Positions 46,401 to 56,310 of a DNA stretch of 64,000 nucleotides are shown in pieces. The stretch's first letter is position 1, and each line of letters begins with the position of its first letter. Source of the stretch: a virus; IMG/VR virus record IMGVR_UViG_3300043434_000295, positions 102,833 through 166,832 of that record; one strand, given 5' to 3'. Below the pieces are notes generated by a model that saw only the letters and a list, made by a program, of their open reading frames with translations, made no database searches and had not been told where the DNA came from. The position numbers were made by a program, and so were the translations under genes.

Positions 46401-48875
46401 ATGTTATACATTGGTGTTATAGAAGATCGTAATGATCCTTTAAAATTAGGACGTTGTAAAGTACGTGTCATAGGTTTACATACTCATGACACAAACCAAT
46501 TGCCAACTGCAGATTTGCCTTGGGCTGTTCCAATGCAACCTATTACGTCTGCTGCAATTTCTGGTATAGGCACAACACCACTAGGTCTCGTTGAAGGTAC
46601 ACACGTTATTGTAATGTACCAGGATGAAGATAATCAGTGCCCGGTTATACTCGGTTCTATAGGCGGAATTCCACAAAGTACATCAAATGATATCACTACA
46701 GATGATAGTACTATTAACATTAAAATTGATGGCGAATTAAAACAATCTAACACACAGTCTAATGTATTATTAGATGGATCTGGAAATGCAGTAACAGATG
46801 GATCTGGCAATCCTGTAACGACTGCACAAGAAGAACCGGTTTTAGAAAATACAAATAGATTAAAGAGAGCTGTAGAGTTTACACCAAGTACGGCATGTGT
46901 TTCTTTAATTAAAAGATTTGAAGGTCTTCGTTTAAAGGCATATCAGGATTCTGTTGGTGTTTGGACTATTGGGTATGGTACAACACTCATTAATGGAATT
47001 GCAGTTCAACCTAGTATGGTTATAACTGAAGCGCAAGCTAATGAATATCTTTTATCAGATCTTTCTACTAAGTTTGTTCCAAGTATTCAAAGAAATACGC
47101 GTGCATTAATCACACAATCAATGTTTGACGCGTTGTGTTGTTTTACGTATAATGTTGGACAGGGGAATCTTAATAAGTCTACTCTTCTAAAAGATTTAAA
47201 TGCAAGTAAGTATCTTGACGCAGCTGCTGGATTTATGCAGTGGACTAAGGCCGGTGGAAAAGAATTAGTTGGACTAGTAAAACGTCGTAGTGCTGAAAAA
47301 GATTTATTCCTTGCTGATGGCATTCCAAATATTGCAGGTGAGTTGCCAGAGCAACCGACTACTTCAAATAATGCCGCAGTACAAAATAATCCTGATTCCA
47401 ATGAAGTGGCAACTCAGTCTTCAACGAGTACTGTGGGATTTGCTGATCCGAATAGAAAGTATCCATTATATTTTAATGAACCAGATACTAATAGATTAGC
47501 TCGTCATGAAGAAATCAACAAGACTATTGTTTACAAAAAAGAGGCTGCACAATTAAAAGGTGTGCAAAGCGCTGATGGATTTACATGGGATCAACCACCT
47601 ATTCCGTATAATGCGCAATATCCATTTAATCATGTAATGCAAACTGAATCAGGACATGTTTTAGAATTCGATGATACGCCAAATAGTGAACGTGTTCATA
47701 TTTATCATCGCTCTGGTACTTTCAGCGAAATAGATGCAAATGGTACGCGAGTAAACAGAATTATTGGAGATGGTTACGAAATTCTTGAAAGAAATGGTTA
47801 TGTTCAAGTAAATGGTTCATTAAACGTAACAATTGATGGCGCAAACAATCTATACGTAAAGAACGCATTAAACATCAACGTCGATGGCGTTACAACTATC
47901 AATGTAAAGAATGATGCACACGTAAACGTAAGTGGGAATATGAACCTAGCTGTTGGCGAATCTTTAGCAATAAAAGCTACTTCAATATTGATGGAAGCCG
48001 AAACGTTTGATCTTAAAACATCTGGTAATTGTACCATTGATGCAGGTGGAGATGCAAGTATTAATGCTTCTGCGAATGCAAAACTAGATGGCGCACAAGT
48101 TCATCTTGGTATGGGTGCAAATGCAGCAAATACTACAGGTCTTGATATTCCAGGAGATAAACAATCTCCAGAAATGCCAGACTTTGGTAAACTTACAGTT
48201 ATAACACGAGGCGCTTCGGCTGCTGGACATTATGAAACTCCTGAAGAAGGTGATTCAACTGCGTACACACAAAAACAAATTAATAGTGGTGCAATAAAGA
48301 AAGAAGAAATGAATAGTGGAAATATGCAAGAAACAGTGCAGGCACCGCCATCACCTATTCCAAGTGGTCCAAAATCGTGTGATGCGATTATGATGAAGAG
48401 TACATTTGAACCATCGTTTGCATTATCTAAAAACTTTACTTTAGGTGCACTAACTAAAAATGGAAGTAGACCCGTTGTTGAACAACAAGGTCTAAAAGTT
48501 CAAGAAATTGTTTGTAACCTAAAAGGTCTTGTAGAAAATTGTTTAGAACCTATAAGAAACTTATATCCTAACATGGTTATAACTTCTGGATTTAGACGTC
48601 CCGGTGATGTTGCAAAATCATCTAAAACATCAGATCATTATTTAGGTTGCGCTGCAGATATCGTAATTCCTAACTTAGATAGACAAGGACACTTTGAAGC
48701 AATCAGTAAAATTCAACAACTTATTCCATATGATCAACTCCTATTAGAATATCAAGGATCTAATACTGTATGGATTCACGTTTCATTTAAATATACAAAT
48801 GTAAAGAAACAAATATTCACTATGCGTGATCATAAGAGAATTAGTGATTTTGGACAATTCGTATTGGTAGCATAA
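46401..48875 (+). CDS. 5: Baseplate spike gp5-like with lysozyme and M15 peptidase, 824 aa
   Basis: N-terminal OB domain (RCKVRVIGLHTHDT; AVPMQPITSAAISGIG), GH24 lysozyme at about residues 160-300 (LIKRFEGLRLKAYQD with catalytic E, then GVWTIGYGT), the needle beta-helix at about 430-600 (short repeats such as NVDGVTTINVKNDAHVNV), and a C-terminal domain absent from T4 gp5: SGFRRPGD, SDHYLGCAADI and WIHVSF (zinc H, D, H of the M15 peptidase family) at about 730-795. T4 gp5 is 575 aa. The two enzymes would cut both glycan and peptide in the wall. Confidence 0.9.
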   Translation: MLYIGVIEDRNDPLKLGRCKVRVIGLHTHDTNQLPTADLPWAVPMQPITSAAISGIGTTPLGLVEGTHVIVMYQDEDNQCPVILGSIGGIPQSTSNDITTDDSTINIKIDGELKQSNTQSNVLLDGSGNAVTDGSGNPVTTAQEEPVLENTNRLKRAVEFTPSTACVSLIKRFEGLRLKAYQDSVGVWTIGYGTTLINGIAVQPSMVITEAQANEYLLSDLSTKFVPSIQRNTRALITQSMFDALCCFTYNVGQGNLNKSTLLKDLNASKYLDAAAGFMQWTKAGGKELVGLVKRRSAEKDLFLADGIPNIAGELPEQPTTSNNAAVQNNPDSNEVATQSSTSTVGFADPNRKYPLYFNEPDTNRLARHEEINKTIVYKKEAAQLKGVQSADGFTWDQPPIPYNAQYPFNHVMQTESGHVLEFDDTPNSERVHIYHRSGTFSEIDANGTRVNRIIGDGYEILERNGYVQVNGSLNVTIDGANNLYVKNALNINVDGVTTINVKNDAHVNVSGNMNLAVGESLAIKATSILMEAETFDLKTSGNCTIDAGGDASINASANAKLDGAQVHLGMGANAANTTGLDIPGDKQSPEMPDFGKLTVITRGASAAGHYETPEEGDSTAYTQKQINSGAIKKEEMNSGNMQETVQAPPSPIPSGPKSCDAIMMKSTFEPSFALSKNFTLGALTKNGSRPVVEQQGLKVQEIVCNLKGLVENCLEPIRNLYPNMVITSGFRRPGDVAKSSKTSDHYLGCAADIVIPNLDRQGHFEAISKIQQLIPYDQLLLEYQGSNTVWIHVSFKYTNVKKQIFTMRDHKRISDFGQFVLVA

Positions 48876-48876
48876 T

Positions 48877-49191
48877 ATGCCTCAAGTAGCAAGATCTGGT
48901 GGTGTTGATACAGTTTCATCACCACATGGAACTGGAAAAAACTGTAATTCACCAACCACACAAGCAACAGATCAGGGTGTTTCAAAAGTATATGTAGAAA
49001 ATATTTTAGCAATTCACATTGGTAATACTATGCAAGAACATCCTGCACCAGGCTGTGTTCCTCATGCTCCATCTTTAGATTCTGCGTCTATTAAAGTACT
49101 CTGTGAAGGTTCTGGAATTGCTAGAGTTGGGGATACTTACGAAACAGTTCATATTATAACAACAGGATCGTCTAAAGTATTCGCTGGATAA
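48877..49191 (+). CDS. PAAR-repeat spike tip protein, 104 aa
   Basis: PQVARSGGVDTVSSPHGTG, then APGCVPHAPSLDSASIKVL and GSGIARVGDTYE: the PAAR pattern. It caps the gp5 spike; in T4 the equivalent is gp5.4. Starts 1 nt after gp5. Confidence 0.88.
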   Translation: MPQVARSGGVDTVSSPHGTGKNCNSPTTQATDQGVSKVYVENILAIHIGNTMQEHPAPGCVPHAPSLDSASIKVLCEGSGIARVGDTYETVHIITTGSSKVFAG

Positions 49192-49205
49192 GAATAAATA
49201 AACAT

Positions 49206-49598
49206 ATGGCTAAAAATACTCGCACCTTTTCAGATATTGACATGGCGTTCTTACCGAATCCCGTGTCAAAGGACATTTCTCGCAAATATGATGAGAATTC
49301 TATAAAGCAGTCTATAAAAAATTTAGTAATGACAAAAAACTTTGAGAGACCGTTCCATAGTGATATTGGTTCTCAAATTTCAGCCCTATTGTTTGAGCCA
49401 ATTACACCAATGCTTGGTGCGGTAATAAAGAAAACAATAATCAACGTTATTAACACATATGAGCCAAGGGCGAATTTATTAGACGTATCTGTATTATTAA
49501 GCCCAGACAATAATGGAGTCTATGTTACCATAGTTTTTGCAATTGTCAATACAAGTACACCAATAAGCGTTGACTTATTCCTAGAAAGAACTCGATAA
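49206..49598 (+). CDS. 25: Baseplate wedge gp25-like, 130 aa
   Basis: FSDIDMAFLPNPVSKDISRK, SIKNLVMTKNFERPFHSDIG, LFEP and ANLLDVSVLL: gp25 family, length as in T4 (132). Sheath initiation on the baseplate. Confidence 0.92.
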   Translation: MAKNTRTFSDIDMAFLPNPVSKDISRKYDENSIKQSIKNLVMTKNFERPFHSDIGSQISALLFEPITPMLGAVIKKTIINVINTYEPRANLLDVSVLLSPDNNGVYVTIVFAIVNTSTPISVDLFLERTR

Positions 49599-51406
49599 TG
49601 GCTAACAATAAAATAAACGTTTCTGATTTAGACTTTGATCTAATTAAGTCTAGTTTGAAAGATTTCCTTAAGAGCCAAGACCAATTTACTGATTATGATT
49701 TTGATGGTTCTGGTTTAAATATTCTTTTAGACGTATTGGCATATAATACACACTATAACGCAATGTACACAAACCTTGCAGTGAACGAGATGTTCTTAGA
49801 TTCCGCAAGTAAGCGTGACAGTGTCATATCAATTGCCAATAATTATGGATATGTTCCAATTTCACGTACTGCGTCAAGAGCAAATCTATCAATGACAGTT
49901 CCAATTGGAAGCAATACATCAGGAACTTTGTCATTACCAAAGTTCAGTGCATTTACATCTACTATTTCGGGCGTTGAATATTCTTTCTATACGATCACTG
50001 AAACTATAGGTCTACGTAATGAATCTACATCGTTGTATGAATTTTCTTCTATAGACATATATGAAGGAAAACCTGTAACTGAAAGATTTAATTTATTAGA
50101 AAACGTAAAGATCATACTTCAAAATAAGAACATAGACATTAATACTATTAAGGTTAGTGTTAAGAATCCTACATCTTTAAACACAACTCCATACAAATAT
50201 TCTGAAAAGGTTGTTGGATTGAGTTCTACAAGTGAAGTGTTCTTTATTCGTGAAATCGAAGGTGAACAGTATCAAATTTATTTCGGTAAAGATAACTTGG
50301 GTAAAGAACCAGAACTAGGTTCAGTGATCATTGTTGAGTATATCGTTACTAACGGTTCTGCTGCAAATGGCATTAAGATCTTTACTTATAGTGGGCCAAG
50401 CTATGGCGAATCACCTACTATCACAGTCAATAAAACTGCGTATGGTGGAAGAGAAGCTGAAACCGTTGACGAAATAAAATATAATGTTTCTCACAAGTAT
50501 AAAGTTCAAGATAGAGCAGTTACTGCACAAGATTATGCAGATATAATTAGAACGAGTTATCCTGACATTGATTCTATTGCATGTTGGGGTGGTGATACTA
50601 TGAACCCTCCAATTTATGGAAAGGTTTATATTTGTATCAAACCTCAGTCTAGTTTATTTTTAACACAGTCTGAGAAGAATTCTATTGTTGAAGATATTAT
50701 TAAGCCTAAGGCAATACTTGGGATTTTCCCAACATTAGTAGATCCAATTTATAACACCGTTGCAGTAGAAACAACTGTGTATTATAATCCTAACTTGACT
50801 AACAAATCTTCATCGCAAATTGAACAAATTGTTCGTCAAGCAATCTTAGAATATAATGACATTAACTTACAGAAATTTGATGGAATATTACGTTATTCTA
50901 GATTGATACGTAATATAGATGATGCCGACACATCTATCATAAATAATATAACAACTATAACATTACGTAGATCTATTAGTACTGTTTTCAATCTTGCAAC
51001 CAGTTATACGATTCAATTAAACAACGCTGTGTATAAATCTGGTGTTGCTGAAGAATCAATTATGACTACTGGTTTTTATATCAATGATTCGCAAACTATA
51101 CATTATATTGACGATGATGGCGCAGGCAAGTTAAGATTATTTTATTACAGCCCATTAGATTATACAAAAGTGTTTGTAAATAGATCTATAGGCACTGTAA
51201 ATTATGATACTGGTGAAGTCAAAATTAATTCATTGTTTGTATCAGGTCTTGCTGAATCTGATTTTGAATTAATTGTTAAAACTCAGTCAAATGACATCAT
51301 TGGTAAACACAATCAGATCGTTAACATCGAGGCTATGCATCTTAAGATTAACGTCATTCAAGAAACAACACCAAATACTCATATAGCTTCTTCCAGTAGA
51401 ACATAA
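49598..51406 (+). CDS. 6: Baseplate wedge gp6-like, 602 aa
   Basis: DLDFDLIKSSLKDFLKSQDQF, LLDVLAYNTHYNAMYTNLAVNE and SASKRDSVISIANNYGYVP are the gp6/J-like N-terminal core. T4 gp6 is 660 aa. Overlaps gp25 by one base. Confidence 0.9.
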   Translation: MANNKINVSDLDFDLIKSSLKDFLKSQDQFTDYDFDGSGLNILLDVLAYNTHYNAMYTNLAVNEMFLDSASKRDSVISIANNYGYVPISRTASRANLSMTVPIGSNTSGTLSLPKFSAFTSTISGVEYSFYTITETIGLRNESTSLYEFSSIDIYEGKPVTERFNLLENVKIILQNKNIDINTIKVSVKNPTSLNTTPYKYSEKVVGLSSTSEVFFIREIEGEQYQIYFGKDNLGKEPELGSVIIVEYIVTNGSAANGIKIFTYSGPSYGESPTITVNKTAYGGREAETVDEIKYNVSHKYKVQDRAVTAQDYADIIRTSYPDIDSIACWGGDTMNPPIYGKVYICIKPQSSLFLTQSEKNSIVEDIIKPKAILGIFPTLVDPIYNTVAVETTVYYNPNLTNKSSSQIEQIVRQAILEYNDINLQKFDGILRYSRLIRNIDDADTSIINNITTITLRRSISTVFNLATSYTIQLNNAVYKSGVAEESIMTTGFYINDSQTIHYIDDDGAGKLRLFYYSPLDYTKVFVNRSIGTVNYDTGEVKINSLFVSGLAESDFELIVKTQSNDIIGKHNQIVNIEAMHLKINVIQETTPNTHIASSSRT

Positions 51407-53487
51407 TGAATAAGACTCCAATCACCGTTGCTTTAGAACGTCAAATCCCCGAATATGTAAGGGGCGAATACGAGTTATTCGTAAAATTCATAAAAGCATA
51501 TTATGAATTTCTTGATCAAACACAACAGCGTAATTTAGAAGATATTCGTTCTATCGAAAACACACTTGAAGAATTTGTAATTCGATTTAAGAAAGAACTT
51601 TCTGTATTATTTCCTACTAATACGTTAGCCAATGAAAGATTCATACTTCAAAGAATACGCGAATTCTATCAATCAAGAGGTTCTAAAGAGTCTTATCAAT
51701 TCTTGTTTAGAATTCTATTTAATAAAGATTCTGAAGTTTTTTATCCATCGACACAAATATTGCGTGCATCAGATGGTAAATGGATTCAAGAAAAGTCAGT
51801 ATTTGTAGAAATAAAATCCGGTGATATGTTTAATCTCACCGGTAAAATCATTACGATTGAAACGCAGCATAAACATGTTTATGTGTTTAGTCCTCGTGTT
51901 GTTTATTATAGAAACAATGTCTATGAAGTTTTCATAGATCGTGCATATGTGCAAGATATTAGTATTGGTGATGTTGTACGATCAGAAGATGGAAGCGATT
52001 TAGGCAATATTATACCATGTCCAAATAAGTACACAATTACGACAGAAGGCGCTGGATTTGAAGTTGGTCAATTGTTTTATTTAAAAACAAATTCAGGCGA
52101 TGGTTCTTTAATTAAAGTTACTAAAATTGGAACTGGCGGATCTATTAAAAAGATTCAGATCATTTCGTTTGGATTAGATTATGAATCAACATATTACGCA
52201 AAATTAAGTAATAAACAGGCTGTTGCTGTTCCTTATTTGCATCCAGTCCCAGGACCATATCCAGATGGAATAAATGGATTTGTCGATTTTGGTTATATCA
52301 ACAAACAAGATTATTTCTATTTTGATGAATTCTATCAACCGACCGTTGCAAACAATCAGAATGTATTTTATGCTGATGGCACTTATGTTGGTGATATTAT
52401 TGCTTCGTTCTATACAAATGCAAGTAACACTAACGTAATTGATAATGACACTGCTGAAATTAAAATTGAATTGGGTGCTGTTGCAACATATCCTGGATAT
52501 TACGCAGCATCAGACGGTTTTATTTCTGATGAATCGTATATCCAAGATGGCAAATACTATCAATTGTTCTCTTATGTAATTCGAGTAGAACAACAAATTG
52601 ATTCGTATATTGAAATAGTTAAACAGTTATTGCATCCTGCGGGTATGGAATTGTATGCAGAATATAACATTAAGAATGATTATTTAGTTTCTGCAAGTCC
52701 ATTGTTAGCATTTATCCGTCGTCAATTCTTAGAACAAGAATTCGTAACAGACGACGAAGGAACTAATGAAGTTTATAAGGTAGAATCTGATTCCATTGAA
52801 TCTATTCATACTGATAGACAAGACATTAAAGATGTAATAGCACCAAAAGCTGATAGTGTTTCTCAACCAGATTTCAATTATTACGATGATGATAAAGTCA
52901 TTTCACTACTAGACTCTATCGTAAATTCATTAGATGATAGATTCAATGATATTCATCAATTAAAAAGTGATGATATATCTACGACAGAAAATGTAATAGA
53001 TGCGTTTACTCTCGGTGTTGTTGCAGAATTTATTATTCCAGTAGAAAGCGGAAAGAATTGGCAGTTTTCTGGTAATACATGGAAAGATAATGTTAGTGCA
53101 ATAGATGATAATGTAATACCAGAAAAGCTTCCATACTACATGGACGCAATTTATCTATCGCCATATTATTCTGGAGGAGTTCAGTATGGTGATGCGGACG
53201 TATTTAATCAAACAGTAACGTATTATCGTGTTGGAACAGATACAGTATCAACTGAAGAATCTGGAAAAACATGGGGTTGGAGTGGTAACACTTTTAATCA
53301 ATATGTTAGTTCAGTAGATGGAGTACCAATCCGTTCTAAAAACAAACTCCTATCCGAAACAATAAATAATACAAACACAGGAAGTTTGTATTTTAATGCG
53401 TATAGTCAAGATTCTTCGGATCCTTTAAGCACATATTCATATGAAGCTGAAACGTATTCGGAGCATACAATAAGAGCAATCTCTTAA
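51406..53487 (+). CDS. Baseplate protein in gp7 position, 693 aa
   Basis: Begins ALERQIPEYVRGEYELFVKF and KAYYEFLDQTQQRNLEDI, a start typical of large baseplate/tail proteins in aquatic T4-like phages. A beta-rich middle and duplicated WGWSGNTF / WQFSGNTW segments near the C-terminus. Sits between gp6 and gp8 as gp7 does in T4. Confidence 0.72.
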   Translation: MNKTPITVALERQIPEYVRGEYELFVKFIKAYYEFLDQTQQRNLEDIRSIENTLEEFVIRFKKELSVLFPTNTLANERFILQRIREFYQSRGSKESYQFLFRILFNKDSEVFYPSTQILRASDGKWIQEKSVFVEIKSGDMFNLTGKIITIETQHKHVYVFSPRVVYYRNNVYEVFIDRAYVQDISIGDVVRSEDGSDLGNIIPCPNKYTITTEGAGFEVGQLFYLKTNSGDGSLIKVTKIGTGGSIKKIQIISFGLDYESTYYAKLSNKQAVAVPYLHPVPGPYPDGINGFVDFGYINKQDYFYFDEFYQPTVANNQNVFYADGTYVGDIIASFYTNASNTNVIDNDTAEIKIELGAVATYPGYYAASDGFISDESYIQDGKYYQLFSYVIRVEQQIDSYIEIVKQLLHPAGMELYAEYNIKNDYLVSASPLLAFIRRQFLEQEFVTDDEGTNEVYKVESDSIESIHTDRQDIKDVIAPKADSVSQPDFNYYDDDKVISLLDSIVNSLDDRFNDIHQLKSDDISTTENVIDAFTLGVVAEFIIPVESGKNWQFSGNTWKDNVSAIDDNVIPEKLPYYMDAIYLSPYYSGGVQYGDADVFNQTVTYYRVGTDTVSTEESGKTWGWSGNTFNQYVSSVDGVPIRSKNKLLSETINNTNTGSLYFNAYSQDSSDPLSTYSYEAETYSEHTIRAIS

Positions 53488-53502
53488 AATAAAGGTAAAA
53501 CT

Positions 53503-54036
53503 ATGATTTCAATTCCACAATTTTCTAACATCATTGAGTTAGGCGGTACGTTGGCAATTGCTCACTTTGGTCCAAATGGTGAGTTGCTAGAAGATCGTTT
53601 CTACTCTAACATTGTTGTTACTGTCGGTAAGCAATGGATTGCACAGCGTATGAAAGATACTGCTGCTTCTCCATCGCACACTATCCCAGCTCAAATGTCT
53701 CACATGGCAGTTGGTGGTAATGCCACAGTTGGTTCCAACCCATCTAAAACAACTCCAGTTGTTGGCGATATTCAACTTACTACTGGTGGTTCTCCAGCGC
53801 TTTCCGAATTGGCACGTGTTGGTTTGACTACTGCAGGTGGTACAGTTTCTGGTGCTGTTGTTACTTATGCTGCAACTTTCGCAGCAGGTACTGGTACTGG
53901 TTCCTTGGTTGAAGCAGGTATCTTTAACAGCGCAACTGCTGCTGCAGGTACAATGTTATGTAAGACTTCTTTCGACGTCGTTAACAAAGCTGCTAACGAC
54001 TCTATCGCTATTACTTGGACTGTAACTATTCAGTAA
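53503..54036 (+). CDS. Structural protein, 177 aa
   Basis: N-terminal FSNIIELGGTLAIAHFGPNG and RFYSNIVVTVGKQWIAQRM, then glycine/threonine-rich strands. Strong codon bias (TTC/GGT/GCT rich) suggests high copy number. Similar proteins appear beside tail fibres in other myoviruses. SD AAAGGTAAAACT. Confidence 0.7.
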   Translation: MISIPQFSNIIELGGTLAIAHFGPNGELLEDRFYSNIVVTVGKQWIAQRMKDTAASPSHTIPAQMSHMAVGGNATVGSNPSKTTPVVGDIQLTTGGSPALSELARVGLTTAGGTVSGAVVTYAATFAAGTGTGSLVEAGIFNSATAAAGTMLCKTSFDVVNKAANDSIAITWTVTIQ

Positions 54037-54043
54037 TTAAACA

Positions 54044-56248
54044 ATGGCAACCTCGCTACTTAAATTCTCACTGAAGACCAACTTAGTTAAGTCGGTAATT
54101 TCAGAAATCGTATCAAATATCAGTAGATATTATTACGTCTATTGTCATCCTGGTGCATGGACAAATGAGTCCACACCAGAACAAGTGTCTGATTCTTTCG
54201 AGTATGAAAACAATACTCGAAACGAAGCAGTACTGTATAAACAAATTGACGCAAACGATATCTGCGCCGTGATCCCAAGACACAATTGGGTGGCCGGCTA
54301 TACGTTTGATATGTATGGTGAATATAGTGGCGATAACCCTGCATTCTCTGGGGCTACTGCTTTAGAGAATGCAGAGTTTTACTGTCTTACAGATGATTAT
54401 AACGTATATAAGTGTTTATACAATAATAACAATAAGCCTTCATCAGTAAGACCAACTGGTACTTCAACAGTGCCAATCGAATTAGACGATGGATATATCT
54501 GGAAGTATATGTATACTGTTCCGTTATCTGTTCGTAATAAATTCCTTACTAATACAACGATGCCAGTTGTTACTGCATTGTCAAACCAATTTTATTCTAA
54601 GGGTTCTATCGTTTCATATACTATTGAAAACCCTGGAAAGAAATATCCAGTTACAACATATAAGATAACTGGATTTAGAATTATTGATGGTGGTTCTGGT
54701 TACAGTTCAACACCATCTATTACAATATCTAACCCAGACCAAAGTGGTGGAGTCCCAGCAACAGTTAATACTATCACATTGAGTGGAGGTCAGATTGTTG
54801 CTATCTCAATGGACGAAGAAGGTTCTGGTTATTCATATCCTCCTGTCGTAACAGTTTCTGGTGGTGGAGCTTCGCGTCAAGCAACTTTAGAACCAATTGT
54901 CCAAAGACTAAGTTCTGTATACACGACGTTGTCTGTTACAGGCGATGGTTATCTAGAAGAAAATCCATACCAAGTTCAGTCTGTATCAGTTGTGTCTGCT
55001 GGCACTGGTTATGCAACAGTAGATTTATTATTCACAGATCCTGATCTTCCAAATGGTGTTAAGGCTGTAGTGTCTGGTATCATCACAAATGGCCAGGTTA
55101 CGGGTTTCACTGTCACAAATCCTGGTTATGGTTATTCTAAACCATTCTATTCTATATTGCAGGATCCGAATGCATCTAACATTGTGCTTGTTCAAGCAAC
55201 ATCATTACCCGGACAGACTGCATCTGGTTTAACATTCCGTGTCAATACGAAGAAAAATGAAGCAGAACTAATGCCAATTATCAATGCTAATGGTGAAATT
55301 GAAGCAGTTCAAATCACTAAACCGGGTATAGGATATACATATGCATTGGTCACAGTTGACACTTCATTAGATAAAGAAAATACTGTTGATTTTGAAGAAG
55401 CATCTATTTTGTTAAACTTTGGCATTGGTGATATTGAATCACGTCAATCGACTGTTGAATTAACTTCTGTTGACGGAGCAATTCATGTTATTGGTATTGT
55501 AGATGCAGGGTTTGGTTATACATCTCCACCTACAGTTGAAATTTCTGGCGATGGCGAAGGATGTACAGCTGTAGCACATCTTACTACAACAGGTTCTATC
55601 GATAGGATCGAAGTTACAAACATTGGTTATAATTATACTAAAGCAACTGTAACTTTAGTCGGTGCTGCAGCATCACCGGCCGTAGCACAGGCAATTATTT
55701 CACCAAAAGGTGGTCATGGTAAAGATGCTATCGGTGAACTATATGCAAAGACATTGGTGTTTCACGGTAATCTTTCTAAAGAAAAGAACAAGGGTTTTGT
55801 TTCTACAAACGATTATAGACAAGTTTGTATTGTTAAGAATCCAAAGATTTATGGAAAATCCACTAATTTACGTTCTGCGATTGCATCTACATGTTTAGTA
55901 GCAATTGGTACTTCGGGTCAAGGTGGTTTTTCTCTAATTAACATTGATGATGTCTTAACATGGACTGATACTACTGTTACTCCAAATAGATCATATACTT
56001 TTAGAGTTATTGAAAAGAATAATGAATATTCTGCAACAGAATCAGCATTATTGTTGTCATATTTAGATAATAAGATTCCAGACTCGGGAGCAACGTTTGG
56101 TAAAGTTGGTGCAGTATTTAACACCACTAATATCATTCTTCCAGACGTAAATAAATTCTCTGGTGATCTATTAACAATTGACAATAGATTAAAATTCTCA
56201 CCATCTACACAGCAGATCGTCGTAGTAACTAACTCTATTACGTTCTAA
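54044..56248 (+). CDS. 8: Baseplate wedge gp8-like with repeats, 734 aa
   Basis: N-terminal SLLKFSLKTNLVKSVISEIV, YYYVYCHPGAWTNE and LDDGYIWKYMYTVPL fit gp8 (T4: 334 aa). From about 200 to 540 there are repeats of the type GSGYSSTPSITIS / GSGYSYPPVVTVSG / GFGYTSPPTVEISG. These beta modules are an insertion relative to T4. Confidence 0.8.
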   Translation: MATSLLKFSLKTNLVKSVISEIVSNISRYYYVYCHPGAWTNESTPEQVSDSFEYENNTRNEAVLYKQIDANDICAVIPRHNWVAGYTFDMYGEYSGDNPAFSGATALENAEFYCLTDDYNVYKCLYNNNNKPSSVRPTGTSTVPIELDDGYIWKYMYTVPLSVRNKFLTNTTMPVVTALSNQFYSKGSIVSYTIENPGKKYPVTTYKITGFRIIDGGSGYSSTPSITISNPDQSGGVPATVNTITLSGGQIVAISMDEEGSGYSYPPVVTVSGGGASRQATLEPIVQRLSSVYTTLSVTGDGYLEENPYQVQSVSVVSAGTGYATVDLLFTDPDLPNGVKAVVSGIITNGQVTGFTVTNPGYGYSKPFYSILQDPNASNIVLVQATSLPGQTASGLTFRVNTKKNEAELMPIINANGEIEAVQITKPGIGYTYALVTVDTSLDKENTVDFEEASILLNFGIGDIESRQSTVELTSVDGAIHVIGIVDAGFGYTSPPTVEISGDGEGCTAVAHLTTTGSIDRIEVTNIGYNYTKATVTLVGAAASPAVAQAIISPKGGHGKDAIGELYAKTLVFHGNLSKEKNKGFVSTNDYRQVCIVKNPKIYGKSTNLRSAIASTCLVAIGTSGQGGFSLINIDDVLTWTDTTVTPNRSYTFRVIEKNNEYSATESALLLSYLDNKIPDSGATFGKVGAVFNTTNIILPDVNKFSGDLLTIDNRLKFSPSTQQIVVVTNSITF

Positions 56249-56255
56249 TAACTCA

Positions 56256-56263
56256 GATAAATA
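56256..56263 (+). promoter_or_regulatory. Late promoter-like motif GATAAATA
   Basis: 48 nt before the ATG of the 1854-aa structural gene, with an SD (AGAGAAAAGT) downstream. Same sequence as the plus-strand motif at 43199. Confidence 0.55.
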
Positions 56264-56310
56264 TATTAATCTAGAAGATGCTAGGTTAATCAAATCACAA
56301 AGAGAAAAGT

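Noticed and set aside
49193-49200. AATAAATA as a late promoter for gp25
   Set aside because: Only 5 nt before the ATG, which would put the transcription start inside the coding region.
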